64,000 nucleotides of DNA, taken from positions 124,001 through 188,000 of the forward strand of contig CP007060.1 of assembly GCA_000230955.3 (NCBI GenBank), in the 5' to 3' direction. This DNA is from Halobacterium sp. DL1. Its GTDB lineage: Archaea > Halobacteriota > Halobacteria > Halobacteriales > Halobacteriaceae. This document shows, piece by piece, positions 7,719 to 16,543 of this stretch; the first letter of the stretch is position 1; each line of letters opens with the position of its first letter. The position numbers and the translations under genes are program-made. A model generated the notes under the pieces. The model was not told where the DNA came from and did no database searches. It saw nothing but the letters and a program-made list of their open reading frames with translations.

Positions 7719-8798
7719 ATGAACGCGCGTCACGCTCGCTACCCGTTCCTCGGGGATGCACGCACCGCCGTCCAGGAGGCGGGCGTCGACCTCGCCCGGG
7801 TCGTCGCCGAGGAGGACGCCGTCGTCGAACGCGCCCGCGAGCGCGTCGTCGGCGCGCTCACCAGCGGCGCGGTCGGCGAGCGGGCGCGGTCGGTCCGCGT
7901 CGAACTGCTCTCCTACCCCGTCGCTCGCGTCCTCGTCTCCGTCGTGGACGAACACATCCTCGTCCGCAAGTACGCCGACGCGGAGGCGAAGGCGGCCTAC
8001 GAACGATTCACCACGGACGAGTCCGACGAGTCGGAACTTCGGAGCGTCGGCGACGAGGCCAGCGTCTCCCGCGCTGAACTCCTCCGGGAGTTCGACCTCA
8101 CGGACCACATACACGCCACGGGCGACGGCTACGACGTGGACGTGCCGACGTACCTCCTGCTCGCGTCCTCGCTGCGCGAGGACGGGTGGCGTCTGGTCAA
8201 CCGCGCGCTCGACGACGGCCGGGTCCCCGTCAGCGACCCGGAACTCGACACGCTCCTCCGACAGGCCGTCCGCGACAGGGTGGCCGAGGGCCTCCCGCTG
8301 GACGTTCCCGACGAGATCGAGGAGGCGATGGAGGCGCCCGCGACGGCCGTCCGGGACGTGCTCGCGGACATGGACCTCACGCGGGAGATCGACACCGTCG
8401 TCCCGGAACTGTTCCCGCCGTGCATGCAACACCTCCTCGACCAGGTCCAGCGCGGCGAACACCTCGCCCACCACTCCCGGTTCGCCATCACCGCGTTCCT
8501 CGCGAACGTCGGCCTCACGACCGACGAGATCGTGGAGATCTACTCCGTCAATCCGGGGTTCGGCGAGGAGATGACGCGCTACCAGACCGACCACATCCGC
8601 GGGGAGTCCAGCCCCACCGAGTACACGGCGCCGTCGTGTGCGACGATGAAGGCGTACGGGGACTGTACCAACCCCGACGACCTCTGCGACGCCATCAACC
8701 ACCCGCTGTCGTACTACGAGGCGAAACTCGACGACGAGGACGACGAGGACCTGGAGGACTGGCGCGAACGCGAAGACCGGGACGCAGAGGCCGACTAG
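7719..8798 (+). CDS. priL: DNA primase large subunit PriL
   Basis: A 359-residue protein, normal length for haloarchaeal PriL. The N-terminal helical domain begins NARHARYPFLGDAR. The C-terminal iron-sulfur domain carries four conserved cysteines, at about 235 (PPCMQHLL), 307 (SCATMKAYG), 316 (GDCTN) and 323 (LCDAINHPLSYYE), the expected ligands of the 4Fe-4S cluster needed for primer initiation. It pairs with the catalytic subunit PriS, which is not in this window, to make RNA/DNA primers at the replication fork. The acidic C-terminal tail (DDEDDEDLEDW) is typical of halophiles. Divergent from pssD; the next gene faces it. Confidence 0.96.
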   Translation: MNARHARYPFLGDARTAVQEAGVDLARVVAEEDAVVERARERVVGALTSGAVGERARSVRVELLSYPVARVLVSVVDEHILVRKYADAEAKAAYERFTTDESDESELRSVGDEASVSRAELLREFDLTDHIHATGDGYDVDVPTYLLLASSLREDGWRLVNRALDDGRVPVSDPELDTLLRQAVRDRVAEGLPLDVPDEIEEAMEAPATAVRDVLADMDLTREIDTVVPELFPPCMQHLLDQVQRGEHLAHHSRFAITAFLANVGLTTDEIVEIYSVNPGFGEEMTRYQTDHIRGESSPTEYTAPSCATMKAYGDCTNPDDLCDAINHPLSYYEAKLDDEDDEDLEDWREREDRDAEAD

Positions 8799-8837
8799 AA
8801 GGGGGACCGCCGCACGACCGTGACCGCGAGACGCCGC

Positions 8838-9047
8838 CTACTCCTGTTTCGTGGAGAGCCAGAACCCGATACCGCCCATCAGCAGGATGAACGCGACGAT
8901 GGCGCCGACGACGGTGTAGGCGCCGGTCGGTCCGAACTCGTCGGACGTCATCGTGCCGCCGGCGAGGAGGATGCCGATGAACACGAGGGCGGACAGGATG
9001 GCGATTCCCGCCTCGATGCGGGCGTCCAGCGACTCAGACATGGACAC
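8838..9047 (-). CDS. Small two-helix membrane protein
   Basis: A 69-residue protein with a short charged N-terminus (SESLDARIE), two transmembrane helices (about 12-30 and 45-64) and a charged end (STKQE). Two possible ATG starts are two codons apart (9047 and 9041). Small proteins of this form are frequent and uncharacterised in Halobacteria. Convergent with priL (39-nt gap). No function is proposed. Confidence 0.7.
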   Translation of the reverse strand: MSMSESLDARIEAGIAILSALVFIGILLAGGTMTSDEFGPTGAYTVVGAIVAFILLMGGIGFWLSTKQE

Positions 9048-9220
9048 CGCTTTCGTCGGACCCGGGAAAAGCGCTTCGAAGCGGCGGCCGTCCGCCGGCG
9101 GCGAGGGGGCGCCGGAGCGGGTCCGACTGCCGGTTCGTTCTGCCTCAACTAGAGGGGCTGCGCACGCAAGAATACTGCGTTTTTGAGGGGTTTAGGGTGG
9201 TCGAGGGCCTGAATTACGGT

Positions 9221-9868
9221 ATGGAATCCGCCACGCCAACCGACCAGCAGAACGCCGAGCGGGCCCGCCGCGCCCGCGAGGAGCGGATGGTCGTGCGCGC
9301 CGTCGGCGGCGGCATCTACGAGGTGGCGACGCCCTCCGGCAACGTCTACCAGGTCGACCTCGACGGCGGTCGCTGTACGTGCCCCGACCACCAGTTCCGG
9401 CAGACGCAGTGCAAGCACCTGCGCCGAGTCGCGATGGAAGTCACCGAGAACCGTGTGCCCGCGCCCGGCCAGCGGGAGGCGACCTGCGCCGACTGCCGCC
9501 AGACGTTCTTCATGGGCGAGAACACGCCCGACCCCGCGTACTGCGAGGACTGCACGTTCTCCCCCGGGGACCCCGTCGTCGACCGGGAGACGGGCAGCCT
9601 GCTCCTCGTCGTCGAGTCGAGCGGGGACCGTGCGAGCGAGGTCCGCATCGCCGACCGCGGCTGGTCCGTCGCCGAGCACTATTCGAACCAGGGGTACGAC
9701 CCCGAAGACAGAGTCGTCGACGTGCTCTACCCGCTCGACCGCGGCGTCTCGCCCGAGGACATCTCGCCGCGGGACCTCAAACGCTACTCGTTCCCGCGGG
9801 GCCGCCTGCGCCGCCCGACCGAGCGGCTCAGTAGTCGTCGAGACCAGTTCGTTCCGGCCCGCCAGTGA
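9221..9868 (+). CDS. SWIM zinc-finger protein
   Basis: A 215-residue protein. Near residues 47-70 it has a SWIM-type zinc finger of the form CxC-x9-CxH ([15 protein letters not shown]), a module that binds nucleic acid or protein. A second zinc knuckle follows, CADC...CEDC (about 88-110). The remainder is an acidic beta-rich domain (about 112-190) and a basic tail rich in Arg. The ATG at 9221 is preferred over the upstream GTG (9197), since haloarchaeal proteins of this type begin just before the Gln/Arg-rich helix. Its last 41 nt overlap the 3' end of hjc on the other strand. A role in DNA or RNA handling is possible but not shown. Confidence 0.85.
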   Translation: MESATPTDQQNAERARRAREERMVVRAVGGGIYEVATPSGNVYQVDLDGGRCTCPDHQFRQTQCKHLRRVAMEVTENRVPAPGQREATCADCRQTFFMGENTPDPAYCEDCTFSPGDPVVDRETGSLLLVVESSGDRASEVRIADRGWSVAEHYSNQGYDPEDRVVDVLYPLDRGVSPEDISPRDLKRYSFPRGRLRRPTERLSSRRDQFVPARQ

Positions 9869-10253
9869 GTTCCTCGATGTCCGTCCCGTCTTCGAGGGCC
9901 TTCTCCTTCTTCACGCGATAGCTGCCGGCGTCCGTCGTGTGGAGGTCCGCGGGGTGGAAGAAGTACCAGTCCTCGCGGTCGAAGCGCACGCCGATGCGGG
10001 GTTTCGCGCCGAAGTTCCGCGCGAAGTAGACGAGCGCCTCGACCTCCTCGCCCGTGAGGTAGATGGGGTCGCCCGCGCTCGACTTCGCCTCGATGGCGTA
10101 GAAGACGTCACTGTCGCCCGCGAGCACGTCCGGGAGTTCGCGCTCTGTCGCGCTGCCGCTGGCCGGCGCCCGCATCACGGCGAACCCGCGCTCGTCGAGC
10201 GCGTTCACCAGCTGGCGCTCCCGCCGGTTCCCTTTCTCGTTGGAGTTAGACAT
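9828..10253 (-). CDS. hjc: Holliday junction resolvase Hjc
   Basis: A 141-residue nuclease with the archaeal Hjc fold. The PD-(D/E)xK catalytic set is visible: Glu in [11 protein letters not shown], Asp in LPDVLAG, and the E-x-K pair in YAIEAKSS. It cuts four-way DNA junctions symmetrically during recombination and acts as a homodimer. Length and motif order are typical for archaeal Hjc. The gene is convergent with and overlaps the SWIM gene by 41 nt and is divergent from the FNT channel gene about 110 nt away. It carries no halophile-specific insertion except an acidic C-terminal tail. Confidence 0.95.
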   Translation of the reverse strand: MSNSNEKGNRRERQLVNALDERGFAVMRAPASGSATERELPDVLAGDSDVFYAIEAKSSAGDPIYLTGEEVEALVYFARNFGAKPRIGVRFDREDWYFFHPADLHTTDAGSYRVKKEKALEDGTDIEELTGGPERTGLDDY

Positions 10254-10362
10254 CGCCGCCCTCCCTGCTCGCAGTCATACACCGGCATATGCAGCGGGGG
10301 GATAGGAGGCTTGCGCCACGCGCAGGGGAACTTTTGGACGCCCGCCCCGTATTCGAACTGTC

Positions 10363-11163
10363 ATGGGCGACGGCTCCGGCGCGTCGACGGGCGAGCAGAC
10401 GTCCTCCACCGGGATTCTCACGCAGGAGCTCCGGGAGGGCCTGAACGAACTCGAGCGACCGGCCGACGGCCTCGCGCTCTCCGGCCTCTCGGCGGGCCTC
10501 GACATCGGGTTCGGGCCGCTGTTGATGGCCGTGCTGGTCGCGCTCGCCGCGGGCGAGTGGGGCGAACCGGTGCTCGAGATAGCGCTCGCGAACGCGTACG
10601 CCGTCGGCTTCGTCTTCGTCGTCATCGGCCGCTCGGAGCTGTTCACCGAGCACACGACGCTCGCCGTCCTCCCGGTGCTCGACGGCCGGGCCAGCTGGCG
10701 ATCGCTCGCCCGCCTCTGGAGCATCGTGTTCGCCACGAACATCTCCGGGGGTGTCGTCTTCGCGGCGCTCGCTGTGGCCATCGCGCCCGGATACGGCATC
10801 GCCGACGCCGCGGCGTTCGAGGCGGTCGCCGAGCCGCTGGTCGCCCACGGGCCCGTGGCGCTGTTCGCCGGCGCCGTGCTCGCGGGCTGGCTGATGGGGC
10901 TGATGACCTGGCTGGTGGCGGCCGCCCAGGAGACCATCAGCCGCGCGTTCTTCGTCTGGCTGGTCGCCGCCACCATCGGCATCGCGCACCTCCCGCACTG
11001 CGTCGCAGGCAGCGTGGAGGTGCTGTTCGGCGTGTTCTCGGGCGCCGTCGCTCCCGCGGGCTACGCGCGGTTCCTCGGACTCTCGACGGCGGGGAACCTG
11101 CTCGGTGGCGTGGTGTTCGTCTCCCTCCTGAAGTACGGCCACGTCGTCCGCGGTGGCGACTGA
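10363..11163 (+). CDS. Formate/nitrite transporter family channel
   Basis: A 266-residue integral membrane protein with six or more hydrophobic helices, in line with the pentameric FNT family (FocA/NirC/HSC). Family features include FVVIGRSELFTEHTTLAVLPVL after helix 2 (the omega-loop region), the NISGG turn and the GNLLGGVVFV segment near the last helix. The N-terminal 45 residues are hydrophilic and cytosolic. The transported anion (formate, nitrite, hydrosulfide or other) cannot be read from sequence. No metabolic partner for formate or nitrite lies next to it, so it is probably a single-gene unit. Confidence 0.88.
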   Translation: MGDGSGASTGEQTSSTGILTQELREGLNELERPADGLALSGLSAGLDIGFGPLLMAVLVALAAGEWGEPVLEIALANAYAVGFVFVVIGRSELFTEHTTLAVLPVLDGRASWRSLARLWSIVFATNISGGVVFAALAVAIAPGYGIADAAAFEAVAEPLVAHGPVALFAGAVLAGWLMGLMTWLVAAAQETISRAFFVWLVAATIGIAHLPHCVAGSVEVLFGVFSGAVAPAGYARFLGLSTAGNLLGGVVFVSLLKYGHVVRGGD

Positions 11164-11241
11164 CCGCCCTCCGCGGCGGCCGAGCGCGGTCCTGGGGTCT
11201 CCGGCACCGCCCGCCGACCGCGCCAGCAGTAGAACTCGTGG

Positions 11242-12525
11242 TTACGTCCCGTGCCGCCAGCTGCTCATGTAGTCGGCCTGCTCGTCGGTGAGTTCGTCGA
11301 GTTCGATGCCCTCGGCGTCGAGTTTGATCTCCGCGAGTTCGCGGTCGAGGTCGTCCGGGACCTCGTGGACGCCGGCAGCGTAGTCGCCGCCGTTCTCGAC
11401 GAGTTCGCGCACGCAGACCGCCTGCACGCCGAACGACTGGTCCATCACTTCGACCGGGTGGCCGAGGCTGACGGGCGTCGCGAGGTTGACGAGGCGGCCC
11501 TCGGCGAGCACGTTGATGCGGCGGCCGTCGTCCATGCGGTACTCGCGGACGCCGTCGCGGACCTCACGCTCCGAGTCGGCGATGTCCGACAGCGCGTCGA
11601 GGTCGATCTCGATGTCGAAGTGGCCGGCGTTGGCGAGGACGGCGCCGTCGGCCATTTTATCGAAGTGCTCCTCGACGATGACGTCGCGGTTGCCCGTGGT
11701 GGTGACGAAGATGTCGCCGACTTCCGCAGCCTCGTCCATCGACATCACGTCGTAGCCCTCCATGTGGGCCTCGAGCGCGCGCCGCGGGTCGATTTCGGTG
11801 ACGATGACGTCGGCGTTCTGGCCCGCGGCCTTCTTCGCGACGCCCTTCCCGCACTGGCCGTAACCCGCGACGACGACGTCCTTGCCCGCCCACGCGAGGT
11901 TCGTCGTCATGGCGATGGAGGCCAGGGAGGACTCGCCCGTGCCGTGGACGTTGTCGAAGAGCTGCTTCATCGGCGTGTCGTTGACGGCGAAGACTGGGTA
12001 GTCGAGGGCGCCGTCGTCGTCCATCGAGCGGAGGCGGTGGACGCCCGTGGTGGTCTCCTCGGTGCCACCGACGATGGTGTCGATGAGCTCGGGGTGTTCC
12101 TCGTGGACGCGGAAGACGAGGTCGCCGCCGTCGTCGACCGTGACGGTCGGGTCGTGGGCGAGGACCGCGTCGATGGCCTCGTAGTACGCCCCGTCGTCGA
12201 CGCCGTGGACGGCGTAGCTCGTGATATCGTCGTTGGCGTCGAGCGCGGCGCTCACGTCGTCGTGGGTCGACAGCGGGTTGCAGCCCGTGATGGCGACCTC
12301 GGCGCCGGCGTCGGCCATCGTCTCCACGAGCGCGGCGGTCTTCGCCTCGACGTGGAGCGCCATCCCGACCGTCTCGCCCGCGAGTGGCTGGTTCTCGACG
12401 AACTCCTCGCGGAGCGCGGTGAGAATCGGCATGTGTTCGAACGCCCAGTCGATCTTCTTCCGCCCGGACTCCCGGGCGACCTCGACGTCGTCGAGGGTCT
12501 CGCTGACCGGCGGCGCAGTTGTCAT
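11242..12525 (-). CDS. ahcY: Adenosylhomocysteinase (SAH hydrolase)
   Basis: A 427-residue cytosolic enzyme that reversibly splits S-adenosylhomocysteine into adenosine and homocysteine, using bound NAD. Seen: the substrate region AITGCNPLSTHDDV, the NDTPMKQLFDN block, the Rossmann loop AGYGQCGKG (about 220) and the NAGHFDIEID segment. The ATG at 12525 is chosen; the upstream in-frame GTG region adds nine residues without family similarity. It removes the product inhibitor left by methyltransferases. On the same strand, upstream, are the Asn/Gly-rich secreted protein and mtaD, an enzyme that deaminates SAH-related purines, so the region concentrates SAM-product recycling. Confidence 0.96.
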   Translation of the reverse strand: MTTAPPVSETLDDVEVARESGRKKIDWAFEHMPILTALREEFVENQPLAGETVGMALHVEAKTAALVETMADAGAEVAITGCNPLSTHDDVSAALDANDDITSYAVHGVDDGAYYEAIDAVLAHDPTVTVDDGGDLVFRVHEEHPELIDTIVGGTEETTTGVHRLRSMDDDGALDYPVFAVNDTPMKQLFDNVHGTGESSLASIAMTTNLAWAGKDVVVAGYGQCGKGVAKKAAGQNADVIVTEIDPRRALEAHMEGYDVMSMDEAAEVGDIFVTTTGNRDVIVEEHFDKMADGAVLANAGHFDIEIDLDALSDIADSEREVRDGVREYRMDDGRRINVLAEGRLVNLATPVSLGHPVEVMDQSFGVQAVCVRELVENGGDYAAGVHEVPDDLDRELAEIKLDAEGIELDELTDEQADYMSSWRHGT

Positions 12526-12681
12526 ACGAACGGAGACGGCGACCGAACCCAAAACGCTACCGAAGCCGTCAGCGCCGACCGATTACGTCCCGTGGTGGCG
12601 ACGCTGTCGCTGGTCTACGCGTCGGGTCGGTCGGGTGAGCCGGCACCGCCGCTCAGCTACCAACGAAGAAAGCTCGCGACG

Positions 12682-13365
12682 CTACGGCGGTCCGTTCCCG
12701 TTGCCGTTACCGCCACCGTTCCCATTGCCGCCACCGTTGCCGCCGCCGTTACCGTTGTTTCCGCCACCGTTTCCGTTGTTACCGTTCGCCTGCCCGTCGT
12801 TTTCGCCGTTCGCGTCGGCTCCGTCGGAGTCGTCATCGTCGTCCTTCGGGCCCGCGTCGACGTGGTCCGGGCGCTGGTCGGCGCCGGGGTTGTTGTCGAC
12901 GACGAACGCGGCCACGGTCTGCCCGCTCATGTTGCCATCCTCCTGCAGCGAGGCGACGAAGGCGGAGACCCGCGCGCCGAACGTGTCGAGTTCCTCGGTG
13001 TCGTTCTCCTCGGTCTCGTTGGTCGGCGCGACGAGGTCGAGCGTGGTCGACGCCGTCGAGTTGTTTGCCGACGCCGTCACCGAGACGCTGACGTTCTGCT
13101 CGGGTGCCACCAGCCCGACCGTGCCGTTCTCGTCGGTGACGTAGTCACCGCTGCCGGCGTACGTCGAGTTGTTCAGTGCTTCGACGGTGACTGACGCGTT
13201 CGCCACCGCGGACCCGTTCTCGGTCACCGTCACCGTGACGGTGCCGTCCGTCGCCTGGTCGCCGCTGACCGCCAGTGCGTCGGCCGCCATCGCTCCACCC
13301 GGAACGACGGCGACGGCTGCGACGACCAGCGCGACGACCAGTAGTGTGTGCCCTGTTTTCCTCAT
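12682..13365 (-). CDS. Secreted protein with Asn/Gly-rich repeat tail
   Basis: A 227-residue exported protein. A Sec-type signal peptide (about 1-27, ending GAMAADA) is followed by a Thr/Val/Asn-rich beta-sandwich region (about 30-120) with many N-x-S/T sites, then an acidic linker (DDDDDSDG). The low-complexity tail is made only of Asn and Gly, in units such as NGNNGNGGG up to the final Pro-Pro. The tail is encoded by near-repeated gccaccgttnccg codon blocks (12682-12795), which are prone to length change. No lipobox or PGF-CTERM sorting signal is seen. I do not recognise a function; attachment to the cell surface or to exopolymer is only a guess. Confidence 0.75.
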   Translation of the reverse strand: MRKTGHTLLVVALVVAAVAVVPGGAMAADALAVSGDQATDGTVTVTVTENGSAVANASVTVEALNNSTYAGSGDYVTDENGTVGLVAPEQNVSVSVTASANNSTASTTLDLVAPTNETEENDTEELDTFGARVSAFVASLQEDGNMSGQTVAAFVVDNNPGADQRPDHVDAGPKDDDDDSDGADANGENDGQANGNNGNGGGNNGNGGGNGGGNGNGGGNGNGNGPP

Positions 13366-13453
13366 TACGACTGGATAGTTACCAGCAGCACCGGTATAAG
13401 GTTGCTGGCCGATTCGGAGCCAGGGCCAGAAATCCGGCTGTTCGGCGCCGCTA

Positions 13454-14740
13454 CTACGCTCTCTCGGCGACGGTGGCGGCGCGGGCCGCCGCGCGTTCCC
13501 GCACGGCGGCCTCGTCGAGGGGCAGCACCTCGCGGTCCCGCAGCAGCACCTCGCCATCGCAGACGGTGTGGCGGACGTCGCTCCCGGTCGCGGCGTACGC
13601 GAGGTGGGAGACGTAGTCGTGGACCGGCGTGAGGTGGGGCGCCGAGAAGTCGACGACCGCGAGGTCCGCGTTCGCCCCCGCCTCGATGCGCCCGCTGTCG
13701 AACCCGAGCGCTCGCGCTCCACCTGCGGTCGCCATCTCGACGGCCGCCTCCGCGGGCACCGCGGCGGCGTCACCGGTCGCGAGTTTGCCGAGCATCGCGG
13801 CGTCCCGCAACTCGTCGAAGAGGTCGAGGTCGTTGTTCGACGCCGCGCCGTCCGTGCCGAGCGCGACGGTCACACCGGCGTCCCGCATCGCCTGGACGGG
13901 CGCCATCCCGGACGCGAGTTTCATGTTCGACGCCGGGCAGTGGACGACGCTCGCCCCGCGCTCGGCGAGCAACTCGATTTCGTCGGCGTCGGTGTGGACC
14001 CCGTGCGCGAGGAAGTCCTCGGGCTCGAGCAGGCCGACGTCGTCGGCGTACTCGAGGGGGCGCACGCCGCGCTCGTCGACGATGGGGTCGACCTCGTCGG
14101 TCGTCTCGTTCGCGTGGAAGTGGACCGGGACGCCCGCCTCGCGGGCCTGCCCGACGAACTCCCGGAGGTACTCCTCGCCGACGGTCGTGAGGCTGTGGGG
14201 CATGTACGCTGTGCGGATGCGGCCGTCTGCCGCGCCGTCGAACTCCCGCGCCACCTCGACGCTCTCCTCGTTGTCGGCGACGGCGTCTCCCTCGTCCTTC
14301 CCGACGGTGACGGCGCCGTGGCCGAGTCGCGCCCGCACGCCCGCCGTCTCGACGGCCGCCGCGACCTCCGGGACGTGGAAGTACATGTCCGCGAACGCCG
14401 TCGTCCCCGACTTGAGCATCTCGACGAGCGCGAGCTCTGTCCCCGCTCGCACGTCCTCGGCGCCCAGTTCGGCCTCCGCCGGCCAGATGTCCTCCTGCAG
14501 CCACGCCCCCAGCGGTTTGTCGTCGGCGTACCCCCGCAGCAGCGTCATCGCCGCGTGGCAGTGAGCGTTCACCAGCCCGGGCATCACGAGACAGCCCTCG
14601 GCGTCCAGTTGTTCGTCGCCCTCCGCGACGACCCCTACGTCGAGAATCTCGCCCGCGTCCTGGTCGACGAGTACGTCTCCCTCTGCGACCGAGAAGTCCG
14701 GCTGCAGGACTCGCCCGCCCGCGACTCGCAGTGTGGTCAT
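13454..14740 (-). CDS. mtaD: 5-methylthioadenosine/S-adenosylhomocysteine deaminase family amidohydrolase
   Basis: A 428-residue metal-dependent TIM-barrel amidohydrolase of the MtaD/TrzF group. Metal and catalytic motifs in order: NAHCHAAMT (HxH, about 64-70), VHFHANE (about 208), AHGVH (about 239) and GTDGAASNND (about 307, metal Asp). Archaeal family members deaminate SAH, methylthioadenosine or 5'-deoxyadenosine at the purine N6. The ATG at 14740 gives the family N-terminus (MTTLRVAGG); a longer frame upstream is not supported. Its position close to ahcY suggests alternative disposal of SAH, but the preferred substrate is unknown. Confidence 0.9.
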   Translation of the reverse strand: MTTLRVAGGRVLQPDFSVAEGDVLVDQDAGEILDVGVVAEGDEQLDAEGCLVMPGLVNAHCHAAMTLLRGYADDKPLGAWLQEDIWPAEAELGAEDVRAGTELALVEMLKSGTTAFADMYFHVPEVAAAVETAGVRARLGHGAVTVGKDEGDAVADNEESVEVAREFDGAADGRIRTAYMPHSLTTVGEEYLREFVGQAREAGVPVHFHANETTDEVDPIVDERGVRPLEYADDVGLLEPEDFLAHGVHTDADEIELLAERGASVVHCPASNMKLASGMAPVQAMRDAGVTVALGTDGAASNNDLDLFDELRDAAMLGKLATGDAAAVPAEAAVEMATAGGARALGFDSGRIEAGANADLAVVDFSAPHLTPVHDYVSHLAYAATGSDVRHTVCDGEVLLRDREVLPLDEAAVRERAAARAATVAERA

Positions 14741-14846
14741 GGTGCGGGGTTCGGCGCTTCCCGGTGTGAATCTGTCGGGTTCCGCGTTCGTGATTTGTCG
14801 TGTGCTATCTCGATGCGACTGATTACCCTGCCGCCAACACCGCCTC

Positions 14847-14940
14847 GGAAGCCCCCGGCTGCTCGACTCCCGCGACTCGCTGCGTTCCTCGTCGTTCGCT
14901 GCGCTCACTCCTGCGGTACTTGCGTCGTCGGGGTTCGTCG
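14847..14940 (-). repeat. Intergenic repeat family B, copy 1
   Basis: It starts ggaagcccccggctgctcg and runs through ctcgctgcgttcc and the gcgctcactcctg...cttgcgtcgtcgggg block. The reverse complement aligns with copy 2 (15054-15173) and copy 4 (60658-60762). Copies 1 and 2 lie in opposite orientation in the mtaD-hisG intergenic region (14741-15277), which holds no gene. The space between them contains further short inverted motifs such as gcgaacgcgtagcgttcgct. Confidence 0.65.
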
Positions 14941-15053
14941 AGAATGCGGCACCTTCCATTCCCGGAAGACTCGCTTCGCTCGTCTTCCGACCCTCGCGAA
15001 CGCGTAGCGTTCGCTCAGTCCCACCCACTACCGGCTGGCCAACCGGCAACGGG

Positions 15054-15173
15054 CGGACTGAAAGGGGCGGCGCGGTCGGCGACGGCGGACGACGCAAGCA
15101 CTGGACTGAACGAGCGCAGCGAGTGAAGGAAGCGCGCAGCGAGTCCTCCGAGCCGAGCGCGCCGGGGCTTTCT
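15054..15173 (+). repeat. Intergenic repeat family B, copy 2
   Basis: It reads gcggactgaaaggggcggcg, then a cgacggcggacgacgcaagc block, then gagcgcagcgagtg and gcgcagcgag motifs, ending cgccggggctttc. The same blocks in the same order occur in the reverse complement of copy 4. It ends about 100 nt upstream of hisG. Confidence 0.7.
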
Positions 15174-15277
15174 GGGCGTCGTAGTCAGTCGAACTACTGT
15201 CTCCCGCAGATACGCCGCCAAACCACGTCCTGCCACAAGGAAAACCTAGTTCCGCTCCGACCGCCAAGACGACTCAC

Positions 15278-16126
15278 ATGCGAATAGCCGTGCCCAACAA
15301 GGGCCGTCTCCACGACCCGACGCTCGACCTCCTCGACAGAGCCGGCATCGGCGTCGAGAACGGCGCGGACCGACAGCTGTACGCCGACACGGTCGACCCC
15401 GACATCACCGTGCTGTACGCGCGAGCGGCGGACATTCCCGAGTACGTCGCGGACGGCGCGGCCGACCTCGGCATCACGGGCCTCGACCAGATGCGGGAGT
15501 CCGGCGTCGACAACGTCGCAGACCTGCTGGACCTCGGCTACGGGAAATGTCGGCTGGTGCTCGCCGCGCCGGAGGACGGCGACATCACGGAACCCGGCCA
15601 GTTGGACGGGAAGACCGTCGCTACGGAGTTCCCGCGGGTGACGCGGGACTACTTCGAGGGGTTGGGCGTGGACCCGGACATCGTGGAGGTCACGGGCGCG
15701 ACCGAACTCACGCCACACGTCGAGATGGCCGACGCCATCGTGGACATCACGTCGACGGGGACGACGCTGCGGGTGAACCGGCTCGGCATCGTCGACGAGG
15801 TGCTCCAGAGTTCGGTGCGGCTGTTCGGCCGCGAGGACGTCGTCGACGACCCGAAGGTCGAGCAGGTCGTGACGGCGCTGCGGTCGGTGCTCGACGCGGA
15901 GGGCAAGCGCTACCTGATGCTGAACGCCCCCGAGGAGAACCTCGCGGCCGTCGAGGACGTGATTCCGGGGCTCGGCGGCCCGACCGTGCTCGACGTCGAC
16001 GAACCGGGGATGGTCGCGGTGCACGCGGTCGTCGAGGAGCGGGACGTCTTCGAGGCGGTCAACGACCTCAAGGCGGAGGGCGCCTCGGGCATCCTCGTGA
16101 CGGAGATCGAGCGGCTCGTCGAGTAG
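15278..16126 (+). CDS. hisG: ATP phosphoribosyltransferase, long form
   Basis: A 282-residue enzyme catalysing the first step of histidine biosynthesis: ATP plus PRPP gives phosphoribosyl-ATP. Seen: [31 protein letters not shown], the PRPP-binding stretch [15 protein letters not shown] (about 165-180) and a C-terminal ACT-like regulatory domain (about 210-282) ending [11 protein letters not shown]. The C-terminal domain marks the long form, which is normally feedback-inhibited by histidine and does not need HisZ. No other his gene is adjacent. Its stop codon abuts the 3' end of the next gene on the opposite strand with no spacer. Confidence 0.97.
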   Translation: MRIAVPNKGRLHDPTLDLLDRAGIGVENGADRQLYADTVDPDITVLYARAADIPEYVADGAADLGITGLDQMRESGVDNVADLLDLGYGKCRLVLAAPEDGDITEPGQLDGKTVATEFPRVTRDYFEGLGVDPDIVEVTGATELTPHVEMADAIVDITSTGTTLRVNRLGIVDEVLQSSVRLFGREDVVDDPKVEQVVTALRSVLDAEGKRYLMLNAPEENLAAVEDVIPGLGGPTVLDVDEPGMVAVHAVVEERDVFEAVNDLKAEGASGILVTEIERLVE

Positions 16127-16483
16127 CTACCGGATCTCGTCGCGCACGTTCTCGCCGAGTTTCGCGGCGTAGGCCAGCAGCGGGTAGGCGACGAAGCCGA
16201 CGACGCTGAGCGCCGCGAGCGCGAGCGCGGTGACCTGCTGGTCGTGGGCCGACTCACTGCCGAGCGTGACGACGGCGGCGACGGTCGGCACGACCCACGC
16301 ACCTGCGAGTTCGCGGGCCCGGTCGAGGAAGTAGTACGCCGAGAGGGCGAGGACGGCGAAGATGCCGAAGACGGCGGCGACGTCGGGGCTGGGCGGGGCG
16401 ACGAACGAGGCGGCGTAGGCGAGGAGGGCGGCCAGCAGGGCGAGTGCGCTCCCGTGGAGCGCCTGGCGGTCGTAGTCGTTCAT
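16127..16483 (-). CDS. Four-helix small membrane protein
   Basis: A 118-residue protein with four predicted transmembrane helices (about 10-28, 36-53, 62-80, 88-106) and a charged C-terminus (KLGENVRDEIR). It is convergent with hisG with zero spacing, and shares its strand with the next membrane protein and tbp. I do not recognise a family and propose no function. Confidence 0.65.
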   Translation of the reverse strand: MNDYDRQALHGSALALLAALLAYAASFVAPPSPDVAAVFGIFAVLALSAYYFLDRARELAGAWVVPTVAAVVTLGSESAHDQQVTALALAALSVVGFVAYPLLAYAAKLGENVRDEIR

Positions 16484-16543
16484 GCGCTGGCCTACAGGTC
16501 GTCCGACAAAAAGTGGGGGCGGGCGTTCTCCCCGCCTGCGAAT

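Noticed and set aside
9453-11291. 612-aa open frame crossing the SWIM, hjc and FNT genes
   Set aside because: It overlaps three recognised genes in another frame and its translation is Arg/Ala/Pro/Ser-rich, typical of shadow frames in this composition.
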